Shown here one piece after another: positions 9,505 to 17,128 of a stretch of 64,000 nucleotides of DNA. The stretch comes from Corynebacterium sp. (lineage in GTDB: Bacteria > Actinomycetota > Actinomycetes > Mycobacteriales > Mycobacteriaceae). The position numbers and the translations under genes were made by a program. Location: positions 94,247 through 158,246 of the forward strand of contig JAUMZY010000002.1 in the NCBI GenBank assembly GCA_030527885.1. Direction: 5' to 3'. The notes beneath the pieces were generated by a model. The model saw only the letters and a program-made list of their open reading frames with translations. It searched no databases and had not been told where the DNA came from. Positions within the stretch are counted from its first letter, which is position 1. Every line of letters starts with the position of its first letter.

Positions 9505-10077
9505 TTATTCCCCAACCTTTGGCGGATAGCCGCGCCGGGCCGATACCGTCGGATGGTTGGGAATCCAAAACCGCAACGGCGCATCAGCATTCTTGCTAAT
9601 GCCGATGCGGGGGCCGCAAACAATCTCTGGTTCGGCCACCCGCGCGGTGAAACTCAGCACGGAACCGAAGATGCTTTCGCCATTGAGATCCAACTGTGCG
9701 CCCAGGGCCGCCCCGAAGTTTCCCGGCCCCTGCGCCAGGCGGTAAAATGGCATGTTGCCACGCCGGTCCAATGCCCGGGGAATGCCGTTGATGATTTCAC
9801 CAGCGCGCAATAAACAGCCCTGACCATTGCCTTCCGGCGCGCACACAATATTGCACGCCAGGTGAATGCCGTAGGATTGGTAGACGTAAAGCCGCGCCGG
9901 TGGCCCAAACATGGCTAAATTGCGTTTGGTCATGCCGCGAAACGTGTGGGATGCGGCGTCATTCGCACCCAAATATGCTTCTACCTCGGTGATGCGGATT
10001 GTCACATCGCCATGGGTTATTGCTGCACCGAGCAATTGCGGCGCCACAATATCGGCTGGTTTTGTGAAATCAATCAT
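9505..10077 (-). CDS. mpg: DNA-3-methyladenine glycosylase, AAG/MPG family
   Basis: About 190 residues, the usual length of bacterial AAG-family glycosylases, which excise alkylated purines. Key elements are TEVEAYLG with the catalytic Glu, DAASHTFRGMT, RNLAMFGPP, the YVYQSYGIH...CNIV strand and GPGNFGAALG. ATG 10077 is taken as the start; a GTG one codon upstream is equally possible. It is a single-gene unit divergent from the nitroreductase gene at 10206. Confidence 0.92.
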   Translation of the reverse strand: MIDFTKPADIVAPQLLGAAITHGDVTIRITEVEAYLGANDAASHTFRGMTKRNLAMFGPPARLYVYQSYGIHLACNIVCAPEGNGQGCLLRAGEIINGIPRALDRRGNMPFYRLAQGPGNFGAALGAQLDLNGESIFGSVLSFTARVAEPEIVCGPRIGISKNADAPLRFWIPNHPTVSARRGYPPKVGE

Positions 10078-10205
10078 CACTCATCACTTTAGAAGAAGCA
10101 TGCATGAATAGTTATCCTTATCACCGATTCCGGAAATTGCGTAAAATTCAGCGGTGATCATAGTGATGATCGTATGACAACCTACCCGAGAAAGGTATCA
10201 ACCTT

Positions 10206-10784
10206 ATGACTCTTAATGTTCAAGAAGCCATTGAATCCCGCCGGGCCACCCGGAAATACACTGACCAGGAAATCACCGACGAGGTATTAGATCGCGTGGT
10301 GAACCTCGCATTGCAGGCCCCCACCGCTTTTAATGCGCAGCGTGCTGATTTGGTTGTGGTGCGGGACCAGGCAGTCAAGGATGCCATCTTCGCGGCATCA
10401 GGCCAACGGCAGCACCGGGATGCTCCTGTGGTGTTGGTGGTTGTGGCACGCACTGGCAAGCCCACCGATTTGGCGCACATCCTCGGTGCAGAGCGCGCAG
10501 CAAACGTCGAAAAGTATTTCGATAGCTTGGATGCGGCTACTTTGCGGGAGACCGCCATCAAGGACGCCATGCTGGTTGCTGGTTTCGCGTTGTTGGCGGC
10601 ACAGAACGAGGGCTTGGCTTCTTCCCCAACCACGGGTTGGGATGAAGCTGGTGTGCTCAAGGCTGTGGGCTTGGAAGCCAACGCGGATCACGGTGTGGCA
10701 TTGGTGACCTCCATCGGTTATCCTGACGAAACCCCAGTTAACCCTGGTCGTGAGGCAAACCGTCGCATCAATAACCACTACTAA
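10206..10784 (+). CDS. Nitroreductase family FMN oxidoreductase
   Basis: 192 residues. The N-terminal ESRRATRKYTD and the LQAPTAFNAQRADLVVV segment are typical of FMN-binding nitroreductases (RmlC-independent NfsB/YdjA-like fold), and the C-terminal GYPDE is the usual end of the core. It probably reduces quinones or nitro compounds with NAD(P)H; the real substrate is not known. GAGAAAGG lies upstream as ribosome site. The gamma-carbonic anhydrase gene follows after five bases, so the two are probably co-transcribed. Confidence 0.88.
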   Translation: MTLNVQEAIESRRATRKYTDQEITDEVLDRVVNLALQAPTAFNAQRADLVVVRDQAVKDAIFAASGQRQHRDAPVVLVVVARTGKPTDLAHILGAERAANVEKYFDSLDAATLRETAIKDAMLVAGFALLAAQNEGLASSPTTGWDEAGVLKAVGLEANADHGVALVTSIGYPDETPVNPGREANRRINNHY

Positions 10785-10789
10785 AAATC

Positions 10790-11341
10790 ATGGTCCCCTT
10801 AATTTTACCTTTCGATGGTAAGGTGCCGCGCATCCATAAAACGGCATATATTGCCCCCAATGCCACCATCATTGGTGATGTGGAGATCGGGGAGTACGCC
10901 TCGGTGTTTTATGGTTGCGTGTTGCGGGGTGACATCAATCGCATCAGCATCGGCAATCGAACAAACATTCAAGACAATAGTGTGTTGCATGTCGATGCCG
11001 ATGCGCCATGCGTGTTAGGCGACGAAGTCACCGTGGGCCACTTGGCGCTGGTTCACGGCGCTACTGTACACGATGGCGTGCTGGTGGGGATGAATGCAAA
11101 CCTGTTGTCCCGTTCGGTGATTGGGGCTGGTTCCTTGATTGCTGCCGGCGCGGTTGTGCTGGAGGGGCAAGAGATCCCGCCGAAATCGTTGGCCGCCGGG
11201 GTGCCCGCTAAGGTACGCCGGCAGCTTTCCGATGAGCAGTCCGCTGGCTTCATTCCGCACGCCGCTCGGTATGTGCAGACGGCAGCCCGCCAGGCATCCC
11301 TGGCGGAGACGCTGACGTTGGCCGAGGTTCAAATAGAATAA
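10790..11341 (+). CDS. Gamma-class carbonic anhydrase-like hexapeptide protein
   Basis: 183 residues forming a left-handed beta helix of hexapeptide repeats (IGDVEIGEYASVFYG, IGNRTNIQDNSVLHVD, LGDEVTVGHLALVHGATV). The three zinc-ligand histidines of gamma carbonic anhydrases can be placed at LHVD, VGHLA and LVHGA. Proteins of this YrdA/PaaY type bind metal, and some hydrate CO2. The gene follows the nitroreductase gene by five bases, and its 3' end overlaps the convergent ROK gene by 13 bases. Confidence 0.88.
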   Translation: MVPLILPFDGKVPRIHKTAYIAPNATIIGDVEIGEYASVFYGCVLRGDINRISIGNRTNIQDNSVLHVDADAPCVLGDEVTVGHLALVHGATVHDGVLVGMNANLLSRSVIGAGSLIAAGAVVLEGQEIPPKSLAAGVPAKVRRQLSDEQSAGFIPHAARYVQTAARQASLAETLTLAEVQIE

Positions 11342-12357
11342 GTCCCGCCATTGAATTCTATTTGCTTGGTAAATCCGAGTGGATCGGTGAGCAAACCATT
11401 TAACGCTAATGCCCGGGCTGCTGCTCGGGCATTATCGATATGCGTGGGAATGACCCGCACCTCAACGCCGCTGGACTCGGGCGATTCCCGCAACGCCCGC
11501 CCCACCGCATGTGCATCAGTGGGGTTGGCGAAGGCGGAACCAGCCAAAACAACGGTGTCCGGTTTGGTTTGCACCGTGAGATCCACAGCGGCTTCTGCCA
11601 GCGTGGCGTAATTTCCCACCTTGATGAGCTCCACGGAATTCATGGTGTGAATGGCCGTGCCAGTGGAATCATCCACATAAAACACCAGGCCGCGGTGTTC
11701 GTGTGGGGTTTCGTCGGCGGTGGGGCGCAGCGGTGGCTCTTGGGCTTGCTGCTCGGCGCCGGCGATAGCTTCGATGACACTGGTCACAGTGATGGGGACG
11801 TCGAAAAGCCGTTCGAGCGGGGTGACGATGTCTTGGCCCTCCCACCCCAAGTTAGGGGCGGTGATAAATTTCTGCTCTCTGACCACACCGGACGTGGATA
11901 CGCCGATATTGACCAGCGGCAGCTTCGTTGCAGCCACCATCGCATTGATGTGGGGAATGATTTCCGCAATGAACGTATTCATCCGGTGTTTGGCCGGCGT
12001 GATTTCTACAAATTGCTCCCGCAGTAATTGCCCCCGGGTGCCATAAATGCCCAGGTAGGTGGATTTCGTACCCAGTGCTACGCCCACATGTACCCAGGGG
12101 GTGGGGGTCATTTCCAGGGGGATTTTGGGGCGCCCTGGTCCTTCAGCCGTAATTTTGTCGGGTCGTTCCCGCACCAATTGGGCATTGATCAACGCCATGA
12201 CAGCCCGGGCGATCGTGGGCTGCGAATGGGTGGAATGCTCAAATAAATGAGTGCGGGTTACCGGCTGCTTTAGACGAATGATCCGTAAACACACGGCCGC
12301 CGGTGTCGTGGGGCCGCGGAATACAGATGAGACGCCAAAGTTAGATTGTGGGCACAT
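11329..12357 (-). CDS. ROK-family transcriptional regulator (kinase motif lost)
   Basis: 342 residues: an N-terminal winged helix (about 25-80, QPTIARAVMALINAQLV) followed by a ROK fold. The ATP-binding DxGGT motif is replaced by VALGTKSTYLG and the zinc-binding Cys cluster of NagC/Mlc is not apparent, so this is a sugar-responsive repressor rather than a kinase, possibly with altered ligand sensing. No sugar operon adjoins it. It is transcribed alone, with a possible AGACA-N4-TGTCT operator upstream (12380-12393). Confidence 0.8.
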   Translation of the reverse strand: MCPQSNFGVSSVFRGPTTPAAVCLRIIRLKQPVTRTHLFEHSTHSQPTIARAVMALINAQLVRERPDKITAEGPGRPKIPLEMTPTPWVHVGVALGTKSTYLGIYGTRGQLLREQFVEITPAKHRMNTFIAEIIPHINAMVAATKLPLVNIGVSTSGVVREQKFITAPNLGWEGQDIVTPLERLFDVPITVTSVIEAIAGAEQQAQEPPLRPTADETPHEHRGLVFYVDDSTGTAIHTMNSVELIKVGNYATLAEAAVDLTVQTKPDTVVLAGSAFANPTDAHAVGRALRESPESSGVEVRVIPTHIDNARAAARALALNGLLTDPLGFTKQIEFNGGTYSI

Positions 12358-12825
12358 GAAAAGAATTTTAGCCTCTAACAGACAATCCTGTCTAATGTAT
12401 GTATAGGTAAAGGCATTAAAAATGTATTAATTGTTCATTGTGGGGGCTATCACTTTTGGGTGAGATTCGCGGCGTTTTTCTTGTTTTATTCGGGCTAAAT
12501 GTGGGGTTTATTCCCTGTTTTAGGGTGGGAAACTGCCGCTTTTAATGTTGCGTCATGGCGGAATAACATAGATAATAATAAATGTAACCTATAAAATAGT
12601 TCTTCGCTGGGATTTGTGTGAATAAAAATAGTTGCACGTCAACCGCATGCTGGGGCGGGGATTTTGGGGCGTAATGAGGTAACAAATGTCAGCTTGCGCC
12701 TGTTGGTCGGTATTTTATTCGGCAGCGGCCCGAACGAATAGAAATTATTGTACCTAACGATGTATAGAAATTAGATAGTTAAACATCCAAAATTATATCA
12801 ATGGGAAAGGTTTTGCGTCATATAT
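12358..12825. other. AT-rich intergenic region, no gene seen
   Basis: The 468 bases between the ROK gene and the sirtuin gene contain no convincing ORF or RNA gene. The only element worth naming is the short palindrome AGACA-ATCC-TGTCT at 12380-12393, 23 bases before the ROK start codon, which could be that regulator's own operator (weak). The sirtuin 3' end carries the GCTTTTCGACG motif at 12829. Confidence 0.5.
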
Positions 12826-13614
12826 TTAGCTTTTCGACGCCCGCAAATCCGCAACTAATAGCGGCAACCCCTGGGCCGCGGTGGTCACCCAACTCACAGA
12901 CGCCACCGGCGTCAAACCCGTCGCCGCCGGCGAAATCTCCACAATCGGAACCCCGCACTGACGCGCAATATCCGGCAATGCCGCAGCCGGATACACCACC
13001 CCAGAAGTGCCCACGATAACCACCAGGTCAGCACTCCGCATCCAGTACTCTGCCTGCGACCATTCCCATTCCGGCAATGACTCCCCGAACCACACGACGC
13101 CAGGCCGAATGGCCTGCCCACACTCCGGACAGGCCGGCGGGGTCAGGCGGGTGGCCGGCTCCGTGGGGAGCTGGACCTCGTCGTAAAGCAAAGCACAGGC
13201 AGAACACCGCCAAGCAAACAAGCTGCCATGCAGATGCGCAACCTTCTGCGACCCGGCGCGTTCATGCAAATCATCAATATTCTGGGTGGTAACAAGCATC
13301 TCATCGCATAAGTGTTCCCATTGCGCCAGTGCAAGGTGCCCCGCATTGGGGGTCGCCTGCCGAGCCACCTGCGCCCGCCACAAATACCACGCCCACATGG
13401 GATCTGGATCCCTATGCCACGCATCAATGCTGGCCATGGCTTGCGGATCCACGTTCTCCCACAAACTAGTTTTGTCGTTCCGGTATGTCTCCAACCCCGA
13501 CTCCGCCGACATGCCGGCGCCCGTAAAAACATGAACCCGCCGCGCGTGATGGATAGCTTCACGCACCGCGGGCGGAAAAACAGTATAAGTAGTAATGCGC
13601 AGCGATCCGGTCAT
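12826..13614 (-). CDS. cobB: Sirtuin, NAD-dependent protein deacylase
   Basis: 262 residues. NAD-binding motifs TGAGMSAESGL and TQNIDDLHERAG, the catalytic His in AHLHGS (about H129), two zinc Cys pairs (CSAC about 137-140; CPEC about 158-161), RPGVVWFGE and IVGTSGVVYPAA are all present. Tyr77 and Arg80 (YLWR) match the Y-x-x-R pair that lets SIRT5 and E. coli CobB remove succinyl or other acidic acyl groups, so desuccinylase activity is predicted. The gene stands alone on the minus strand, and its final codons contain the reverse-complement copy of GCTTTTCGACG. Confidence 0.92.
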   Translation of the reverse strand: MTGSLRITTYTVFPPAVREAIHHARRVHVFTGAGMSAESGLETYRNDKTSLWENVDPQAMASIDAWHRDPDPMWAWYLWRAQVARQATPNAGHLALAQWEHLCDEMLVTTQNIDDLHERAGSQKVAHLHGSLFAWRCSACALLYDEVQLPTEPATRLTPPACPECGQAIRPGVVWFGESLPEWEWSQAEYWMRSADLVVIVGTSGVVYPAAALPDIARQCGVPIVEISPAATGLTPVASVSWVTTAAQGLPLLVADLRASKS

Positions 13615-13648
13615 GGTTATATTCTACAAACCTGCCCGCTGCGGCCTC

Positions 13649-14347
13649 CTACATGGCGGTATAAAACACCTGGTAAGCATTGAGCAGATTCGTCAGCTCA
13701 TACACGTCGTATTCTTTGGTGCTCTCCAACTTGCCATGGGACGGAATGTCCTGCTGCGCAGCCTTCCGGGTATCAACCGGGGCAGCCACATACGGTTGAT
13801 AATTAAAGCCCACAAATTCGCCAGCTTTCGACGACACCACTTGGAACCCCACGACATCCACCCACCGGGCCGCAAACCCTTTACCAATGGGTGGCTTAGT
13901 TTCAAACCCCACGCTATTGATATAAAGGGTACTGGGCCGCAGCTTATAGAAGATGCCCAGGGGGAGGTAAAAGCCCAAACCAATGCCGGCCGGAATGAAA
14001 GAGAGCAAGAAAATCATAACCATGGTCTGCCAAAATTGCGGCCCTTGGGAAATCGTATCTAGGCCGTACATCAGGCCTTTGATAACTGCGAGCGTTAAGA
14101 TTGCCCCCAGGACGCCCGGCAACCACAAGAATAATTTAATGCCTTTAAAAATGAACTTGGTGGCTTTTTCGGAATTCTTCTGCCGTAGTGTCTGCATGGG
14201 GTAGCGGCCATCCACCGGCCGCAGCTGCTGCGAAAATCTACCTGCAATGACATTAGATAGCTCGTCTTGATAGTACAGCTGCAATTGCTCCGGTAGCAGT
14301 TGCACACCACCAGGTACTGACTGCTGATAATGGGGATTCATTGTCAT
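13649..14347 (-). CDS. Two-helix membrane protein with PH-like cytoplasmic domain
   Basis: 232 residues with two hydrophobic segments (about 70-95 and 105-130) and a C-terminal domain of about 90 residues beginning LRPSTLYINSVGFETK. This domain has the rhythm of bacterial PH-like domains (surface strand, RWVDVVGFQV, then a C-terminal helix ELTNLLNAYQVFY). The products of 28699 and 29416 share the same layout and the closing ELxxLLNxYR-type helix, so this is a three-member paralogous family in the window. Function unknown. It is read in the same direction as the sirtuin gene. Confidence 0.65.
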   Translation of the reverse strand: MTMNPHYQQSVPGGVQLLPEQLQLYYQDELSNVIAGRFSQQLRPVDGRYPMQTLRQKNSEKATKFIFKGIKLFLWLPGVLGAILTLAVIKGLMYGLDTISQGPQFWQTMVMIFLLSFIPAGIGLGFYLPLGIFYKLRPSTLYINSVGFETKPPIGKGFAARWVDVVGFQVVSSKAGEFVGFNYQPYVAAPVDTRKAAQQDIPSHGKLESTKEYDVYELTNLLNAYQVFYTAM

Positions 14348-14671
14348 GGTTTGTAGATCCTATTGATTTGTCTATATGCGGTTTTTATTCTTGCTGGGGA
14401 TGTAAGTTTCTGACCGCATCATCACGAACCAGGACGAAACGCCACCAGCATTACTGAAATGCAGTTAAAACTCCAAGGGGGATGGTAAAAATGCCTTTTA
14501 CCAGTATTGCTTTTATATTACCCGTATTATTAGGTGCAAGTCATATGACCTATCCTTATGTTCTCTTGGTGAATTACGCGCAATAAAATTCAAGTTTTTA
14601 TCAGCCTTATCTGCTATAAACCGAGTTCTCGTTAAGTATTTACATACCTATAGGGCTTAAAATTACTTCCC
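14348..14671. other. Intergenic region upstream of GNAT-LOG gene
   Basis: 324 AT-rich bases between divergent genes. Apart from the small ORF at 14491-14586 and a short hairpin (GGTAAAA/TTTTACC at 14484-14502) that overlaps its start, nothing else is recognised. Confidence 0.4.
14491..14586 (+). CDS. Candidate 31-aa hydrophobic small protein
   Basis: An ATG at 14491 is preceded at about 9 bases by AAGGGGGA, a strong ribosome site for this genome, and opens a 31-codon frame. The product is almost entirely hydrophobic (FILPVLLGASHM, TYPYVLLVNYAQ at the end) and would make a single membrane segment. A small hairpin covers the start codon, which could modulate translation. No family is recognised. 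A chance ORF is possible; the ribosome site is the main reason to keep it. Confidence 0.4.
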   Translation: MPFTSIAFILPVLLGASHMTYPYVLLVNYAQ

Positions 14672-15754
14672 ATGACCTTTAAATTTGATATCCCTGAGGT
14701 TGATGGTCTGAGCGTTCGCATCATGACCGCCGAAGATGCCGCAGTGCGGGCACAGGCTTATTTAAGAATTCTCAATCGGCTCACTGACCGGTATGTTTTA
14801 GCAGATGTCACCGCAGAATCTCCCTTCGCACCCTATCTAACCTTCGACCCCCAACGTGGGGATATCGGCCTCATCCTTGAAGACGAACAACACCAACCCG
14901 TGGCCAGTATGTGGGTGGCCTTCATCAAAGCCAGCGGGTTCATCGCAGAATCCGTACCAGAAATGGTCGTCAGCGTTGATCCCACCTGGCGGGGTAAAGG
15001 CCTCGGCGGCTGGCTCGTTAAACAAGCAATCAACTACGGCCGCACCCACGGCTGGCAAGGCATATCCGTGAGCGTTGAACCGGAAAGCCCAGCCCGCCGC
15101 TTGTATGCGCGCAATGAATTTGTCACCCAAAACGCCAATGACATCATGTTGCGCACACTGAGCCCACTCATCAAAGCCGTGGCCGTGTACTGCGGTTCTG
15201 TCGTAGGGGAACGCCCAGAATACGCAGAAGCCGCAGCCGCCCTGGGCACCGAACTCGCCAACCGCGGCATCACCATGGTATACGGCGGGGCCAGCGTCGG
15301 CCTGATGGGCGAAGCCGCCTCCGCCTGCTTGGCTGCCGGTGGTGAAGTCATTGGGGTGATGCCCCGTGACCTCGCGGATTTGGAATTAGCACACTCCGGA
15401 CTGAGCCGCCTGGAACTCACAGACAATATTCTGGCCCGCAAAACCCGCATGGAAGAACTGGCGGATGCCTTCGTGGCCTTGCCCGGCGGGATGGGAACCC
15501 TGGAAGAAGTATCTGAAGTTCTGGTACGGCAACAATTGGGGCCATATACGGGACCAGTAGCCCTCCTTAACGTGGAGGACTACTGGTCACCGTTACTGCA
15601 GGCACTGCGTGCCATGGGTGAGGAAGGCTTCATATGGGAGCGCTACCTCGACGCCATTGTTGTGGCTGATTCTATTGATGGCTTATTCACTGGCTTTAAT
15701 AACTGGGCCAACCCTGGCCTGAAGTGGCGCAAGGGTGGGCTCCGGAGTCATTAA
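14672..15754 (+). CDS. GNAT acetyltransferase fused to LOG-family (lysine decarboxylase-like) protein
   Basis: 360 residues in two domains. Residues about 12-165 are a GNAT acetyltransferase: VVSVDPTWRGKGLGGWLV is the acetyl-CoA loop and SPARRLYARNEF the C-terminal motif. Residues about 170-345 are a LOG/TIGR00730 protein: YCGS, YGGASVGLMG, RKTRMEELADAFVALPGGMGTLEE, with the RKTRM and PGGxGTxxE active-site motifs intact. LOG enzymes cleave nucleoside 5'-monophosphates (cytokinin activation). Fusion to an acetyltransferase in one chain is unusual and suggests linked chemistry on one metabolite, but the substrate is unknown. Confidence 0.88.
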   Translation: MTFKFDIPEVDGLSVRIMTAEDAAVRAQAYLRILNRLTDRYVLADVTAESPFAPYLTFDPQRGDIGLILEDEQHQPVASMWVAFIKASGFIAESVPEMVVSVDPTWRGKGLGGWLVKQAINYGRTHGWQGISVSVEPESPARRLYARNEFVTQNANDIMLRTLSPLIKAVAVYCGSVVGERPEYAEAAAALGTELANRGITMVYGGASVGLMGEAASACLAAGGEVIGVMPRDLADLELAHSGLSRLELTDNILARKTRMEELADAFVALPGGMGTLEEVSEVLVRQQLGPYTGPVALLNVEDYWSPLLQALRAMGEEGFIWERYLDAIVVADSIDGLFTGFNNWANPGLKWRKGGLRSH

Positions 15755-15778
15755 TCCTGGTGCTCAAGCTCTGGGGGT

Positions 15779-16918
15779 TTAAGCCAGGGCCCCGTCATCC
15801 CCGAGGTCGCCGTAACCGCTGATCATGGGGGCTTCGTTGCTTGATTGGGTCTCTGCATAGTCATCCAAAGCACCATCACCATCGGCGTCGGTGAGAACAC
15901 CATCAGCGTAGCCATCATAGTCACTGTCGACGAGAATATGATCAACATGGCCATCACCATCGTGATCCTGGTACTGCTGGTCTACTTGGCCGTCGTAGTT
16001 GGTGTCGATGTCCGTCCGGTCAGCTACACCATCATGGTTCATGTCGTAGGTGACTTTGTCGGTGTGTCCATCGAAGTTGAGGTCCTCGTAGCGAATATCG
16101 GTCGTACCATCGTGGTCGAGATCCAGTTCCAACAGGTCGGTTACCCCATCGCTGTTGGCGTCCCCAACCACTGCATCGTTGAAGCCGTCGTTGTCGAGGT
16201 CAACCTCGTGGCTGACTGGTGAACCAGTGTCACCCGCAGCGGCGGTTTGGGTAGCAGCGGTATCTTGAGAGGGTGCAGCTTCGGGTGCTGCTTCTGGTGC
16301 CGGTGCTGCTTCCGGAGCAGGAGCAGCGGCGCCAGTATCAAGATTGACGTGGTTCACACCCTGGCTGTTTGCAACAGCAGCCTGTTGAGCAGCAGTAACA
16401 TGGTTAGCACCGCTGGTGCTATCAATCACACCATCCCGGTCATTGTCGTATTCCCGGTAGTCGCTGACGCCATCACCATCAGTGTCATAAGAAATAGAAT
16501 CTGTGATGCCATCGTTGTTGGAATCATGGATTTCCACATCGGTTTTGCCGTCACCATCGGTGTCGATCCGCTTGTAATCAGCGTCACCATCTTTGTCACT
16601 GTCGACGATTTCGGTGTCTAGGCGGCCATCGTGGTTGGTGTCGAAGGAACTGTAATCCGTACGACCATCACCATCGGTATCTTCAGTGTGGGCGTTTACG
16701 ACACCATCTTTATCCAGATCGTAGTCAACTGAATCAATCTTGCCGTCTTCATTGTGATCAGTTATTTTGGTTTCCGCGAAGCCGTCGCCGTCGGTGTCCA
16801 CCGAGATCGTATCGGTCTTGCCGTCTTGGTCGGTGTCGGCGACCCCCATCACGACGCCGCTTTCCACATCGCTCAGATCAACATTGTTGGGGTTCTGGGT
16901 TTGGTTCTCACCGGACAT
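15779..16918 (-). CDS. Aspartate-rich calcium-repeat protein (thrombospondin type 3/dockerin-like repeats)
   Basis: 379 residues built from about twenty short repeats of the DxDxDGxxD type (DTDGDGFAE, DTNHDGRLD, DSNNDGITD, DLDHDGTTD), each a likely Ca2+ loop. Two repeat blocks (about 25-165 and 235-360) are split by an Ala/Pro/Glu-rich spacer (APAPEAAPAPEAAPEAA). There is no signal peptide or membrane helix, which is odd for a protein of this kind and suggests it stays in the cytoplasm or uses another export route. GAAAGGAA precedes the ATG. It is divergent from the dynamin operon (17129). Confidence 0.75.
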   Translation of the reverse strand: MSGENQTQNPNNVDLSDVESGVVMGVADTDQDGKTDTISVDTDGDGFAETKITDHNEDGKIDSVDYDLDKDGVVNAHTEDTDGDGRTDYSSFDTNHDGRLDTEIVDSDKDGDADYKRIDTDGDGKTDVEIHDSNNDGITDSISYDTDGDGVSDYREYDNDRDGVIDSTSGANHVTAAQQAAVANSQGVNHVNLDTGAAAPAPEAAPAPEAAPEAAPSQDTAATQTAAAGDTGSPVSHEVDLDNDGFNDAVVGDANSDGVTDLLELDLDHDGTTDIRYEDLNFDGHTDKVTYDMNHDGVADRTDIDTNYDGQVDQQYQDHDGDGHVDHILVDSDYDGYADGVLTDADGDGALDDYAETQSSNEAPMISGYGDLGDDGALA

Positions 16919-17128
16919 GGTAGGTTCCTTTCGGATTGCTCTTCTTGCTTGTGTCGTGAATGGAATACGACAATGTGGATAATTGTTCCCACCGGCATAA
17001 AAAACTTTTTGATCTGCGCCCTGAGCTTGGCATTACGGAAAGACCACTACTGCACCTCCACCCGACTGTGCTACTAAATGTGTTACTAAAGTAGAAAGCG
17101 ATTACCCACCACTCCAGAAAAAAATTTT

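Noticed and set aside
15779-16918. The DxDxDG-rich region as a DNA tandem repeat or CRISPR-like array.
   Set aside because: Repeat units vary in length and sequence and stay in one reading frame; they encode calcium loops.
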